DNA of 64,000 nt from Anisakis pegreffii (GCA_035041965.1 JAPYMA010001730.1:1-64000); one strand, 5' to 3'; positions 35,701 to 49,759 are shown, counted from the stretch's first letter. The notes: generated by a model not told the origin, from the letters alone. Numbers and translations are program-made.

Positions 35701-37290
35701 CAAGACACGGAGTTTGTTTTGTGAACAAACAAACAATGCTGATGTGTATCTTCACATGAACATTTCTCAGTCACTGTTATATAATAAAATATCATGTACT
35801 GCTTATTTATCGCTCATGATCAAATTTTATGTGACAATGAAACTTGAGCATTGGACTCGAGAAAATCTTTATTAAAACAAAATATATCATTTAAATTCCG
35901 GTTACTTTTCGTTCAAAAAAAAACATTTTGTGTCAAAGAAAATCGTAGTGCAACTAAATGAAAGCATCAAATATCGAATATATTGTATGTAGATCGTATT
36001 TATCAAGAAATTTCTGTTTGCCTTCATCACACATACAAATATTTGAGAATAAAGCTTCGTTTCACTTATGCCGCTGAAAAATTATTGCAACAAAGTTATC
36101 AAATTGCGCTGCGAAGAAGATCAAACAGTGAGTGGAAATACCCCTGCACTTATCTCTATCTCTGAAAATCTTGGCATGTACATAGTTTTGGTATGTATAG
36201 TCAATTTTGGAATGTGATCAATTCAACATAAATAGAATAACCTTGGAACATAATCAGAAATGTGTAATTCACCTATAATTCCAGTCTTACAAAACCTCAA
36301 TAGTGAACATATTGTATTTTGTAGCTGCTACCTCTAGAACTTCGAAATTCGTTCAGTAGCACTGAATCACTCAGAAATGTAAAGGTATAAGTATATTAGT
36401 TCAGCACATAGCTTCCTTCCTTCATCACTCCGTTTAGAGTTCTACAAATTCGAAAAAATAGATTTGAAATCTACTGCACTACCACATGAATTAAAAGCTC
36501 CACATTCAAGCTACAATGACCCTCATTCTTATTAACACCATAATGATTTCTTGGTAAAAGGTGATAAAAAAAGGTCCTATACTATCAAAAAACTTTATGC
36601 TATCTTGAGATGTTTTATTTTCCTTCAATGATAAAGCAATTTATCTAACGAAGGAATAGAAAGATTTGATAGCTTAGCTAAACCAGATGTCCAGGTATAT
36701 CTTACCAATGTCTTGATTTTTAATTTCAAAGATGTTTAAAGAACGTTTAGAGGAGATCAGTCATTTTTGCTAACTATTTAATTGACTGAAATGGTATATT
36801 GAACAAACCCCATCACCTCATTAGCAGAATGTACTTCCTCAGTGAAGGATTTCGAAATTTCATTGAATCATCAGTAAAGGTGACATTTTCATCAGCAATG
36901 GGAAAGAGGTGTGAGTGGGTAAGGAGTTCCCGAATATGCAGTAATAACTCTCAACAACTTTCGTTGCTACCGCAATCGTCCTAATTACCGTATTTACTCT
37001 TGATTGCTATCGCACGAAAATTAGCATATAATGACATAATTCTCAATATCCCTAATGCGAGTTACTGCCAGCCTCGTCGGGTCTGCTTTCATCCGCATCG
37101 TGTTAGGTTTACCTGTATCGCGAGGCGAATTGAATGTCATTTGTTTACTATTTTTGTATCTTAATTTTTTGATAAAAGGATTCACTCTGAACAAAATTCG
37201 TCAATCAATGAACCGAAAAGATTTTGCCAACGTTTAGGTGGTTTTTCCCATATTTTCTAAATGTTATGACTTGCTACAAATCACGGTAAT
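35701..37290. other. Intergenic region downstream of the collagen, nothing recognised
   Basis: About 1.6 kb of AT-rich DNA without convincing exons. It likely includes the collagen 3' UTR. The frames near 36.8-37.2 kb are short and have no supporting splice structure. Confidence 0.45.
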
Positions 37291-37295
37291 GAAAT

Positions 37296-37715
37296 GAAGG
37301 GATAACGATCAAATGCATATCAAAGAGCACTACTGCGCTACCTGAGATGATAGCTTTAATAAAATAGCTATATCTCCTCAATTAAGCAAAATCGCCCGAC
37401 AAAATATATATTTTTCTGAATGCAGGGATTCTGCTCGATCGATTGGTGTGAAGAAATTGATATGTTATTGGTCAAAACTGAGAATACGGTAGGCTTGAAT
37501 GTGCTAACCCCAATATCATCACCTAAATTGCTATGTCTACTCGTACAGTGGGAAATTCTCAGCAAACTTTTCATTTTCAGAAAGCAGAGATTTAACTCGA
37601 CCGACCGATGTATAAACATCAATATGTTATTGGGCAAACCTGAGAAGGCGCTAGGCTTGAATATCAAACCTACATTTCTGTAGTAATGTATAATATCTAT
37701 TGATCATCCAAATGG
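37296..37715. repeat. Dispersed repeat family, locus 2
   Basis: Shares long colinear blocks with locus 1 (1.3-1.9 kb): gatcaaatgcatatcaa, then agctttaataaaatagcta, tatctcctcaattaagcaa and aatcgccc, then aacatcaatatgtta, tgggcaaacctgagaa, ggcttgaat, a caaacctacatttct block and tctattgatc. At least two units are present here. Orientation is the same as at locus 1. Confidence 0.75.
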
Positions 37716-37811
37716 TATTCTTATAGTTAACTTGTTAATGAAAGGTACAATCTACGCACCATTTCGGGGTGAGATTTGCCTCAAATTTACGATACAACTT
37801 ACCATAGGGTT

Positions 37812-37920
37812 TCGGCAGAGGCTTATAGTTGGACTGAGGCTCACGCCGGATTAGCGGTGATATATGAATCCGAAGTGAGCCTTGCTCCCAACACAAGTTT
37901 AGTTATAATTCTGCCTCCTT
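37812..37920. repeat. Imperfect inverted repeat
   Basis: aggctcac (37837-37844) and gtgagcct (37875-37882) are perfect reverse complements. Outer segments (ggcagaggcttatag versus ttataattctgcc) extend the pairing imperfectly. It may be a small inverted-repeat element lying next to the repeat locus. Confidence 0.45.
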
Positions 37921-38439
37921 TCGTAAACATATTGGCTACAAGCTAGTCATATGGTATCATACGTTGATGATTCGTTAATCTGAACGAATTAAGGCCAGGC
38001 TTCTGCTGTGGACATTCCCTGAGATTTAGGGAAGCCTCAGGCTACTGCTATCTTGCTTTCTTTGCTGCAATCTTGAAGCACAACGTCCCATGAGGATAGC
38101 CTATAACCGGTTTTGTCAATTCAGCATTTCATTCTCTCTCCACATCATCTCAGTCAGTTTTCGTTGAAATCGTGCAACCTAAAATTTGGATGTTTCGCTT
38201 TGATTGTAATGTAAATTTTTAGTGCTGTTAAGGAATAAGAGAGTATAAACTTATTATGTCGTTGAGAAAATGGCGAAAAGGGCGGTCGCTCGGGCAAAAA
38301 GACCGCTTAAAGTAATGCCTATGTTTTGGTGATGTCTTAAGCGATGATGATTCGTTTTTATGCGTCTTGCGACTGAATTTTGTTCAATTTCGGGTACTTT
38401 TGCAGTGTAGTGTACCTCACCCCACGTGCCCATTAAAAG

Positions 38440-38604
38440 AAAGAAAAGGGATAGCCTCAGCATAAGCCTGAGCGTTGCTGTTAAGCGGTTACCACTCAAC
38501 AGCGAAACTCATTTCATTGTCTGTCTGTGTGAACGACCATCGAAAGAGAGAAAAGGGATAGCCTCAGCATAGGCCTAAGCGTTGCTGTTAGGCGGTTACC
38601 GTGG
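38440..38604. repeat. Direct repeat of ~58 bp with 107-bp period
   Basis: The block beginning aaaagggatagcctcagcat and ending gcggttacc occurs at 38444-38502 and again at 38551-38609 with a few substitutions (ataagcctgag versus ataggcctaag, gttaag versus gttagg). The minus-strand translations of both copies share NRLTATLR.MLRLSLF, but this reflects the duplicated DNA. The surrounding 38.2-38.7 kb differs in composition from the flanks and may be transposon-derived. It ends about 190 bp upstream of the eEF1B ATG. Confidence 0.85.
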
Positions 38605-38896
38605 GCTGAGGTCCACTGCATTGCAAAAGTGCCCCCAATTTTGATGGAATTTCGCGAATTTTGTTTATTTGATAGCCTTCTTAGCGCCGTAATGCCCACC
38701 AAACAATAATAAAACTGAAGCGCACAACGGTCATAATAACGTATTTTGCGAAGGTATTTATTTTCAGAATAGTGAAATAGTTGCAGAATGGTGGGTGTAG
38801 CATCGGAAACTTGGTTAATTCCTCTAAGTTGCGAGCACTTTTTTTGTAATTCACATCATATTTCAGGTAAAACAACGCAAAGTCAGCACATCAAAA

Positions 38897-40193
38897 ATGT
38901 TCGATGTTAAAACAGACTCAGGATTGAATGATTTCAATAAATTTCTAGCTGACAACGCGTTCGCTAACGGGTAATCGTTGATATTATTCTATTTTTTGAC
39001 TAAAACTTAAATTGTTTTCGTTTGGTGTAATTCATCTCGCAGTTTTTAACAACTTCTTGTTTGATTAGAATTGATGTGATTAACGTTTTTAAATCCACTT
39101 CGCCAACTTTGACTTATTTATTTGCATTATTGTGTCATTTTCCATTCCCAATCCAATTCTCTCGTATTCTATTTGTGTTCCTCAAATCGTCCTTTACATG
39201 CTTGAAACGTGCCTCATAGTGTGATTCATCTTCGTAGAATATCACGTGAAGTGGTAACCAATCATTTTTAGGTTCATCTTATCAGGTGAAGATGCGTGCC
39301 TATTCGCTGGTATCGGTCAAACAGCACCAGATGCCAAGAAACATCCAAATATTGCTCGGTGGTACAAAAATATTGCTAGCTATAGTGAGGACGAAAGAAA
39401 AGCGTTAGTTACTCAGTGGTTTTCTCTACGTCAGTGATGGATTTCATTGTTTCGATTTATTAATTATTTACAAAATTTTAAAAATCGCGAAAATTTTTTC
39501 ACTGATCTGATTCAACAGGAGTATTGTTGCATCGAATCGAGTAAGCTTTGCATGCTCCGTACTGACTTGAAATGAAACTGTTTTGTGTGTGAGAAAAACA
39601 ACACGTGAAGAGTTGAGCAAGCATATTTTGATTGTTTTCAGTTGGCCGACGCCTAGTGCAAGTGCGTCAGAGGCAAAGAAAGAAGATGCTGAGGAAGAGA
39701 TCGATTTGTTTGGGTCGGATGATGAGGAAGAAGACGAAGAGAAAGCAAAGATCGTCGCCGAACGTCTGAAGGCGTACCAGGAGAAAAAAGCCAAGAAACC
39801 GGCTGGTATTGCGAAGTCGAATGTTATCTTCGACATAAAACCATGGGATGATACGGTGCAGATTGCAGAAATCGAAAAGAATGTTCGAAGCATTGAATCT
39901 GATGGTCTTATTTGGGGTAATGCGAAAGTATTACCAGTGGCGTTCGGTATCATGAAACTCCAGGTTTTGATTGTTCATTTGATTTAGCTTATTGTTCTCT
40001 TGATTCGTTTGCTTACAGTAAGGAAGGTGTGCTACAAGTTTATAAATTTAAACGATTGAGCTGACAATTGAATTTGCAGATCGGTTGTGTAATCGAGGAC
40101 GAGAAAGTATCATCGGATTGGCTAGAAGAGCAAATAACTGGGTTTGAAGATTTAGTACAATCAGTTGATATTGTCGCGTTTAATAAAGTTTAA
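38897..40193 (+). CDS. eef-1B: Translation elongation factor 1-beta (eEF1B alpha subunit)
   Basis: This is the guanine-nucleotide exchange factor that reloads eEF1A with GTP during translation elongation. Four exons, 38897-38970, 39272-39403, 39642-39963 and 40080-40193, close in one frame to 213 residues, the family's typical length. The N-terminal GST-C-like part (residues about 1-65) contains [16 protein letters not shown] and [15 protein letters not shown] middle acidic stretch ([17 protein letters not shown], residues about 90-106) carries the family's casein-kinase-type DLFGSDDE signature. The C-terminal exchange domain has [23 protein letters not shown] and the ending [10 protein letters not shown]. 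Two close paralog classes exist in animals (beta and delta); the lack of a leucine zipper favours beta. A TTTCAG at 38861-38866 about 30 bases before the ATG is a good trans-splice site. AATAAA overlaps the last codons and stop (AATAAAGTTTAA), an economical poly(A) position or a coincidence. Confidence 0.96.
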
Positions 40194-40700
40194 TTTTGCT
40201 ATTCATATTGTTGTTATATCGCTTATTTATTGTTTTATAATTTATGTCAAGATTGTTAATTGATCGAATACAGAGTTTGTTTTATCCGGAATTCATTTGT
40301 TCACACCACAGCCACACAAATATCATTTGTCATACGATGCAATTGAATTTTACTTACGAATCATTGAGTCTTAACACAACATAGAAACAGATCTCGGAAC
40401 TGTTTTTCGAACCGATTTAAGCAGCCGGATGGAAAACATTTTTGAATACGAATATTTAATGTTGGCAACCGATTAGATATTTTTGTCGGGGTTATGTGCG
40501 GTTTTTAACATTAAAATGATTATCGGACAAAGCCGTGTCAACCATTAATGTGTGCCAGTATGTACTGTCATTAAAACTAAGAATTGGGCGCAGAATACTC
40601 GGTTGTAAACAGGTTTACGGTTGAGGAAATGACCTAATTGAAGTGATTAGTTCTTACTGCTTCAGCCCTGCTACTACTGATGTCAATCATTCGTTTAGAG
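40194..40700. other. Intergenic gap between eEF1B and the TANGO6-like gene
   Basis: About 500 bp of AT-rich sequence with no exon. It ends in TTCGTTTAG just before the proposed ATG at 40701, a candidate trans-splice acceptor. Confidence 0.45.
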
Positions 40701-43700
40701 ATGGATCAGTGTTTCGAGCTATTGCATTATGCTATTTCGCAAGGTAACAAAAAGAATTGATTGTTTATTGATACTATCTTCTAGATATTTTCCTCATTCA
40801 CTGTCCAGTTGCTTACCAATATCAAACCATATTTGTTGATAGCAACACAAAAGAAAATAACTGATTCATTTTGAAGAGGTCGAAGAGGTCAAGACCAAAG
40901 TTTATCCGTACGATCCTCTGAAAGAATTGGCTGATCGACTGTACGATCGGCTAGTTGCATGCAAATGGAGTGTTGATGAAGCTGCTATAGCGCACAGTGT
41001 TGCCAGTATAACAGTGCCGAATGTACCGTCAACAAGCGATGCCAACAAAACTGAATGTTTGCCTACGGTGGACACTAGGATACGGTATTCAGCAATGCTC
41101 GATCTCATCTTGAATAAGGTGCATTCACGTCCTTTTCTAGTCAAAAAGCAACTGATTCCAATCGTAATAAACCAATACGTCTCCCGTTCTCACTCAGTCA
41201 CAATACTAATTTGCACAAATGATCGAAGAAAAATGTTTGGATATTTTCAGTTGAGCACCACAGTGAAACGGATTGCAAAAGAATGTGCCGATCAGATGAA
41301 TGTGCTGTCATGCCAACAAATAACTCTTTTGACAAACGCCCTCAACTTCTACATTCCAACAGCAATCATACCGTATCTTGATCAGGGTCAGTTTGATAAT
41401 ACATCGCAATTCATTTTGCATTTCATTTTTTGAAATGAAATCGCACTCGCAGTTCACAAAAACATAATGCAAAATAAAACAAAATCAAAAAATAATACAT
41501 TAATAAGAACAAGTGAAAAATAAACTCGTAATTTGAAATTAAATTGGATAAAAGCATTTAATGAATCCCGAACCACTGAGTTTCTTGGTCTCAATTACCG
41601 CACTTGAAATGTACCCAGTAAAACCAATTAATCACTAGTGATCTCATTGACCAGCTCATGGTAGCTTGCAAATACTGTGCATTTCTGTGGAGATAACTGA
41701 AGCAAATTGTGAAGTTTGCTTGTGAGTTGGAAAAGAATTCTGATAAATCTATAGGTGTTGGTTTCGGTGTTGAGCAACGTTCGAAAATGGTGAAATATTG
41801 GCAGCCGTTACGAGATGACGATAATTTCAGAAGGGAACAGGTTAGAGTATGTTGGGATTATGCTCGCGTACAGTACGATAAACAGCAATATGTGGTATCG
41901 CTTCAACTGAATTCGAAAATGAACCCGATTTGAATCGTCAGCAGTTCTTAGATGATAATAGGATCCAACTATACACTCTAATATGTGCACTTGAATTTGA
42001 GTGCTCGGTAGTAAAATGAATAATGAAGCGTATTTGTTATGCCTTAAAACCTGGGTTTACTTGGTCGCTCAGATAGGAATGTTATGAAGAAACACACAGG
42101 TTATTCAGATTTCATCAGAGGAATTTTCGAATAGTTTTCTATTTATCGACATTTCGATTGCAGTTGCTGAATGCGGCCAAAACAATGAATGCACTGTCGA
42201 AGTGTTGCACTCAAGCAAAGGAGTTAGTTGCTACAAGATTTATCGCAGATTTAATTGCTCTCAATGAACAGGTTCGTTTAGTTGTCTGTCTGATCGTAAT
42301 AGAAGGCATCTGTATGTCTTGTGACAATTATGATATTGATAACTTATCTGAATCTCATTAATGTGATTATCAAAGAGTTCAGTTGCTGCATATGAACGAA
42401 TCAACAATGAAGCAGTCGTATGAAATGTTTCTGCTAAAAGATGTTCGCAGGTTCGTTCAATATAAGCTTTGTTCAGTTTTAATGTGTTTCATAAAATTCG
42501 TCGTTTCTGGTCTTTGCTTGTATGACAGAAGATTCTTAAAAGCATGCCAGTTACGTTTTTGAGAGAGGTGCAAATTCGAATTTCCTCTGAATTTACATGA
42601 ACTCCATCTAGAAATTTTGAAGGAATGTTTGATTTCAGACCCGATTTAATGTATCAGTTTTTCGTACTGATGAATCCGCTAAGCGCATCTCGCAGTAAGA
42701 TACCCTCATCCGGATGGTTTACGGTACGTACGCTCAGTTAGTTGGCACTATCGGATTTGTAGTTTTTCATTTAATGCACCACCCGCTTGATATGTGAAGG
42801 TTTCAAAGAGGGATTCAATTAATATTTGGCAGTTTTGTTCGTGTTTATGCACTTAAGTTTATCATTTGATTTGAATTGATCAGTAAACTGGGCGATTGTT
42901 CAGATGGCTTTGGGTCGTCGACTATCGGAGATGGTTATTGGTTCGGATGGAATTGCGAATTTGACTACAGCGCTCACGCAGGGTAAGTCTTTTATGAAGA
43001 ACGTGACTGTGTAACGTGTCGACGTTTGCAGCTCATCACAAACGTATGGTCACCACGAAATATTCAACTTCCGAACAAACGCAATTGGAAAATGATAGTC
43101 GATTTCAGAAGGTGATAAAAGTTTCGAGAATGCGTTATTCGTGCAATCGTTGGCCGACGTTATTTCGAAAAGACCTCAGTTTCTGAAGAAAGGCGATCCA
43201 CGACGAACACTCTATCATGCGAATATCCTCAAGCAATTCATCGCTGTTATGCAGGTTGGTCACAGTCAATTCACTTACGATTAATATCGCATCTGTTCTG
43301 TTATCAGATTAACAGTTATGGAATTATTCTTTTTTGGATTGTTTGTCAATTGTAGAGACATCCATCAGCTCAGAAGATAACTGCATGGTTTGCTGCAAGT
43401 GTTGAAGCGATTGCAGTTGTAGTGCCTCGAACGGTTGCGATTTGTTTCACAGATTCCCTTTTGCATTCATGGGAGGTAAGGTCACTTTTGCTCACATCCT
43501 TTTCATTAATTTTTTTTCTTCATCCCTATCAAATCATCGATGGTACAAGATTATTGCCAAAGAATCGAGTTATTCTTGTAGGAAGAAAAATTTGAATTGG
43601 CTTCATCATTTATTTATTTATTACAGAAATTCGCATTGCAATAAGCTTTCAGCTTCTCATACTGGAAAATTTAAGAAATTCTCATTAATAAAAGACATCA

Positions 43701-46700
43701 AGAATGCAAAAATGCAATTTTCCAAAAACTTTCTCCAAATTTGTTTCTTCCAACTGAAAGATGACATAAATCTAATCAGTTGAAATGCTGATCCGTATTA
43801 AAGGTTCTTCTGGAACATAATAACGATAAAAGGTTTCTGTGGAAAGACGGATGGACGAAGCGATTGGACGACTCATTGAAAGTGTTATTATTGTATGTGC
43901 AAGGTTTATCACCAGCTGTCAGTATGCAAGGAATACAACGAATGAAAAAGGTTCGCTTTGGAATGATGATATTTGAACCAACTTATGGATGAATGGTCAT
44001 CTTGCTTAATTAGTCATCTATGCACCCATTCGGATGTTTATCCGTTATTGTTTACTTCTTCAACTGAGACATTATGTGTGTATAAATAACGTTATGAAAT
44101 AATATTATTCGTAGTCTTAATTTTGCCGATGACCAGAGTTTGGCAATAGCACGCTGTTTTGCTATTTCGCTTCATAGCGGAATAGCGCGAGATTGCCCAT
44201 CTCTACTTACGATCCCTCTGTCTTCAGTTAGAGTCAGTGACTGAACCACTTGAATGAGTTATCCTAAGAGTAATGTGCATTTTTTGACTTCTTTGTTTTA
44301 ATTGTGCAATAATATCATTATATTGTCAGTTATTTCCACTGTGGTTATCACTATTTGGAAGTAGTTTACACGCACTCGAGCAGATAACCTCATCAGAATA
44401 TCGCAGCAAATGCGATTCATTCATCAGCGCTCTTCAAAGGTTACTCGAACGCATCGTACAAGATCCTGTTTTTGAGTCAGATCAACAGAGAGTGAGTTTT
44501 ATTTTGATATGCTCAACCGTCATATTACGCTTATTCATGAGAAAATGGTCAATGTTGATATCGCTGAGTACGTCTTATTCATGCTATCATATCGTTCGTT
44601 GTAATCCTTGCGTTCCCATTAATGAAATGTTTTTCGGTTATCATTTCTGGTTAATTCAGGCCAAATTTCTTCTCGGTCAATTGACAGCTGACGATATTCG
44701 AATGCGAGTGGAATTCAACACGCCTGCTGCGGTCAGTGAATTGTTTTGTTGTGAATCTTTCGAAGTTGTTGCTAAAAATTTGAATCATAGTTCGAATTGA
44801 TAGTTTCTAATTTACGCATAGCTCGCAGTAGCTGAATGCTGACAACAAGGATTGAAAGTGTGTAGATAGATGGTTCGTTTACAGGACGCTGATAGCGACA
44901 CCTCATTGCATCATGGATAAACTTTAAGCGATAACTGTTCATGTTTGTCGGTTTTGTTTTAGGGATTGATCACTGAATTGGGTATGGAATCAGTGAATGA
45001 ACAGAGACTCAATTATGATTTCGTGCATATTTATGGAATTGCAAGCATCAACGATGACCAACAGTTAACCAAAGCGCGATTGTTTGATAACTTACTCAAG
45101 GCCATCATCTATTTACTACAGGTTTTTGTTCAGTGTTTTGCATTCAGCCAGGTCAGTGGAGATGTCACAGATATTTCCATTGATTGTTTCTCGTAGTTTT
45201 GATCCTTGTCAACTTAATGGTACAATAACTTATTGTTTTTTAAAGGTTTATTATGATTTTAAAAATTCCTCAAAACAGATCCAAATTGTTTTCATCAGTT
45301 AAGTGAACAGTCCATTAGAATGTCCGAACAATATCGTTTCGAACATTTGCTAAACAATTTGTTTTGAAATGAATACATTTGAATTGAATGAATGAAACGT
45401 CGCCTTAAATGTGCTGATTTGTTATGTGTTGATTTCTTTTAGAGTATTCGCAAAAACTCAAAAAGTTGTGCGTTTACACTGAATGTTTTATCGGAATGCG
45501 TGATGATTTCACGTGGCTGTACAGATCAAGATGATGAGGCGTTTGCAGACGACAACGATAGCGATCGTTTCATGGCGATTCAACAAGACGATCGATCCTC
45601 CGATCCTGTCACCAGTATGTTGTGATCGTTCAGCTTTGATTCTCATCAGTAGCAGTATCGCTTTTATTTCAGCATCACTCATCAAAGTTAGCCTCAAAAA
45701 TCCAACCAGCACTATCTTACAGAGGAATACTGGCTAAAATTCTGGTTGTGAAATCCCGTTCTAACCTTGTGTGACCTGTCGTAGACATAGAATCTTCCAA
45801 ATAGCTTATCAACAGAGAACACTGATCAGCATCAGAGCATGTCATAGTGTGACCTTGAAACGCCGCAGATACTATTGTTGAGTGATCAACATTCCCTCTT
45901 CATAATGAATATTAACATTCTCTAGTGTAATTTGTCAGATCGAATGCGAGTGGAGTACTTAATGGGATCGCTTGGAGAATTGCTAGCCGAGCTTGATGTT
46001 CAGTCTGAATCGGAAGAGATCTTAAGCTGTGTTGCGGGTGTGGCCCAGGTATACCCGTATTTTATGTATCCTTTCGGATTCGCTTGTTCAGAGAATATTC
46101 CCACATTTCGACAGCTCTTCCGAGCTGATAAGATGAGTACCAATTGTTCTAACTGATTAATTACTATATTGTATCAAAGAAAAAAGAAGGAAAATGTTTG
46201 TTTGTTAATTGCCCATGTTCATGTAAGTGAAGCAAGTGCTTGCGTTTAAAGATATGTTTTTGAAGGTGATAATTGAATCGACGAATCGTAAACTGGAAGC
46301 AGCGATAGAGTGCGAACTGCATTTTGACGTTAGAAAAGAAGATAAACAAGAATCGGAGATGAACGAAGCGCGAGCAAAATCAATGGATATGGCAGTGGCA
46401 CTTGCCGGTGCGGTTATAATTGCAGCTAGTGCCAGCAGTGATAAGGTTGATAAGTTTTCTGCTGTTTACTTTTTCTTTTTTTCTTCCGATCAGAAGTGAT
46501 CGATCGCTGAGATTGGAACTGTTTAATGCACTCCACAAATATCCATTCTTACGTCATCGATTTATCCAAACTAGCACAAGTTTAGGTGAAATCGTCACTT
46601 TCTTCATTGGGCAGTAATATGGGACGCTTCTGTGATTTGTTGAATAGATCAAGCGAAGAGAACAGAGCACAGTTTTCGACTGCTTTTGAGAGTGCTCAAA

Positions 46701-48493
46701 AAATGATTGACGTCTTGAAATGTGTCGGAATTGCTGTTCGCGAATCATCCTCTTCAGCTTTTCCTACTGCAAATGATACATCCGGGTTAGTCATTCATTG
46801 CTTTTTGAAATTCATCTTTTTTTTGTCATTTTTTCAAATTTATCATTTGAAATTTATCATTTTGAGATTTACCACATTTAATGACGCCTTGTGAGGTTCG
46901 ACTGAAATTCCAATGGAAGCAATTTTCAGTGCTAAAAATAGCAAAGTGTTGCGAGAATCGAAAAAGAACACGAGTAAACTAGATGCGATTCTTGAAGAAA
47001 TAGACGATGCAGCCGAGGCTATCAGAGGTCATGCGCTGATCGAACTTGCTAAAGGTATTCGTAAACGAGATGGTGAATTGTTGAAGGCAGTTGAGAGGAA
47101 TGATCAAATCATGAAGATTGTTATGAGTGAGTTTAAGTTCTCTTCATTATTTGGAATAGTTGAACACTGAACATTTATCTTCTTGCCGTGTGTCATTCAA
47201 CGATCTCAGAATGACTCAGCAACAACCACTTATATGAAGTGACTTGACAATAATAACAATAATTTCAAGTTTATTGTTGTTCAAGAGAAAGTGACCGATA
47301 GCGATTCGTACGTTTACTTGACTGCGATCAACGCAATGGCTGAGTTGGCGTACTGGAAGCGAGAATATTTCGAGGCGATGCTCGAATTTTTCGTTGATCC
47401 ACACGGCAAGCTGATCGCAATTATCGATGAGATGGAATGTTGTTAGTTGTTTTTCACATTCATTGTTGCTCTGAACATATTTTATAGCTTCATGAAACTG
47501 ATTGATTAAGGCGAACAGATGAAATCAAACGAAAAAGAGGATTTTCTATTGGTTCAACGAGTTAAAATTGCCGAAGCATTCGGTAAAGTCTGTCGAGCGT
47601 TGGGTGAGTATTTTACGTATTCCTATTTGAATTTATTTACTTGCGCCTTTTATGAGAGAAGTTTTAATGCAACTTTCATGTTGATTTCAATGTGCATCAT
47701 CTAAAAAATTGTTCCTTTGGAGTGATATCCCATTGTAAGTGTATATTAAGGTGCACATTAGTGAATGAACTGAAGATACTTGCAGGCGATATGGCACCTT
47801 GGCATTTCGATCGTTTAATAGATCCATTATTGAGTCTGATTATGCATGCAGAAGATGAGCAACTGAAGTCATCATGTGTTTGTACAATTGCTGACTTGGT
47901 TATAGCGTGTAAAGGACGCAAGATATCGAAGCATCTCAATGAGGTGATATTCAGACTTGTTATTACTTGAGATCAACTCCTTTATGCCAGAATCAGTAAG
48001 ATTCATTATCAACGTCAAAGACTTGCGATTTCAGATGTTACTCCTGATCGAAAAGCTGTTGAGTTCTGCTGAACAATCATTATTGAGACGTGCAGCTGTG
48101 GTACTTCTGCGATCAATTATCGTGTCGTTTGACACAGCCGTTCTGGAGGTACTTACACAAATATTGATCATTTCTCAAAACACCTCTCAAAGCACTGCTT
48201 CAGTTCATTGGCTATTATTATTATTACGATGTGTGATGCATGATCTTCAGTGAGTTCGACCACAGTCGATTGTTTACGATGCTTTGTTCCGTTTGACGAG
48301 TTGTACTGCTCTTCAGGGTCTTCAGTCACATCTTCGAGATTTGCATCGACATCTGCGGCATCTACTGGTGATGGACAGCGATGATGGTGTTCGACTGCTG
48401 GCTGAGCTTTGTTTGTTGGATATTAAAGAACAAATGGATAATGCGGTCAACGACTTGCAGAATTCGATGGTTAAACGCATACGAATCGTGTGA
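40701..48493 (+). CDS. TANGO6/RTP1-like HEAT-repeat protein
   Basis: TANGO6 (TMCO7) and yeast Rtp1 are HEAT-repeat proteins linked to secretory-pathway organisation and RNA polymerase assembly or import. About twenty exons can be traced, mostly with matching phases: 40701-40743, 40877-41118, 41251-~41386, ~41701-41839, 42164-42271, 42383-42450, 42639-42723, 42904-42982, 43109-43254, 43356-43475, 43803-43950, 44330-44491, 44660-44731, 44963-45121, 45442-45614, 45939-46048, 46233-46445, 46586-46785, 46930-47126, 47286-47438, 47511-47603, 47786-47943, 48035-48148 and 48317-48493. The best family signal is at the C-terminus: DSDSYVYLTAINAMAELA, RVKIAEAFGKVCRALGDMAP and LRDLHRHLRHLL...DGVRLLAELCL, which resemble the RTP1_C1 and RTP1_C2 regions. 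The phase between about 41386 and 41701 is not resolved, so a small exon may be missing. Alternative start: ATG at 40680. Confidence 0.7.
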
Positions 48494-49759
48494 ACGCAGC
48501 GATATTTTGCATTTGATTGCCTGTGATCGACGATGTATAGAACTGTTTTATGTTGCTATTTTTAAAATTGAAGATATTGGTGAGCACTCGAATATTCTGA
48601 GCAATCAGTGACTTGTTTTCATTGTAGTACTTGTTTTCATTGTAGTCTGAAAGTATCGTTGAATGATTTTGCACGGTATCGCTTGTTGTTGTATAGAGTT
48701 GTTAGGGATTGTTGAACTTTATGCACCGCTTTTATGATTGCATTGTTATACTGCTTACTGGAATACAACTAATTCACTCATTTCAGCAATGTAATCAGCA
48801 GATTCTGAGAATGCATTCATGATGAGCATAAGGAACTCCACATATGATATAGGCCCAGATTTGCTAATCCGGTCGGTTGTCGTTCCATTGTAAGTTTGAA
48901 CCTAACCCTGACAATGAGCTGCTCTCCTGTAGACAAACGCAAAAGGTGCGAAACGTGAAAATCTTTTCCGAACCGACAGAATTTCCACATAATATTCGTA
49001 TTCAAATGGCATAAATTATGCTAATTGTGCAGCCAGCATGGCGAATTGCATCAGTGAATGCAACTGATTGTCATCCATATTTACAATAAGCGGTGTTATC
49101 TGAGTGGTTGTGCACTGGAGTGAGTGCACTGATTTCTTTGGAATAGATATTATTGGAAAGAAAGAATTAATACAGCTATGAGTGGGAAAGAGCTACTTTT
49201 AAGCCTCTCTCCATTAGAAGAAGTGAGTTTAAACATTTTCCATCAATGATTCCATCTATAGTCAAAATCTTCGTTGTATAACCAATTAGAGAACTTGACA
49301 CGTAGGTGTCTGTCTGAAACAATCAAGAGAACGAATCAACGACCGCAGAAGTTTTGGCTGAAATTGCATAGCTGTTTTTGAAGTGCGTTAGAAGATAGGA
49401 ACTGGATAGAATTGTTCAGATAGGAAACGTAGTAAATGAATCCATCATCTCCTCGTGGATCTTGGTTCCTTTGTCCAAGTGCATTGCTTAGAGCCAACTT
49501 GAGGTGTGTACTTAAATGTTGTGTGTTGATGGCGGTGAGCAAAGACACAATAAACAAATAAAAATAATAGCAAGAATTTATGATCTATTCATGCCTAATT
49601 TTGACAGCTATACATCGTCTTGTGAATTCATTATTGCCGAAACTTTGGAAGTATGTGGCTAACATATTGTTGATATTATTTGCTTATTGCGTTTCAATTT
49701 TCCATTATCAAAAGCAACATTTGAATTCATTGTCGAATACTCATCAAAGTTGAAACCAA
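48494..49759. other. Intergenic region, nothing recognised
   Basis: About 1.3 kb of AT-rich sequence after the TANGO6-like gene. Short frames on both strands lack splice structure and recognisable motifs. Confidence 0.45.

Noticed and set aside
38254..38702. Minus-strand ORFs sharing NRLTATLR.MLRLSLF
   Set aside because: The shared peptide simply mirrors the 107-bp-period DNA duplication; no start context or splice support.
39468..39953. 161-codon minus-strand ORF with a Ser-rich tract
   Set aside because: Antisense to the acidic exon of eEF1B; the Ser tract is the reverse of the Glu/Asp codons.
46446..46585. Open sequence SDRSLRLELFNALHKYPF as an extra TANGO6-like exon
   Set aside because: Its phase does not fit the neighbouring exons, whereas splicing 46445 directly to 46586 keeps frame.
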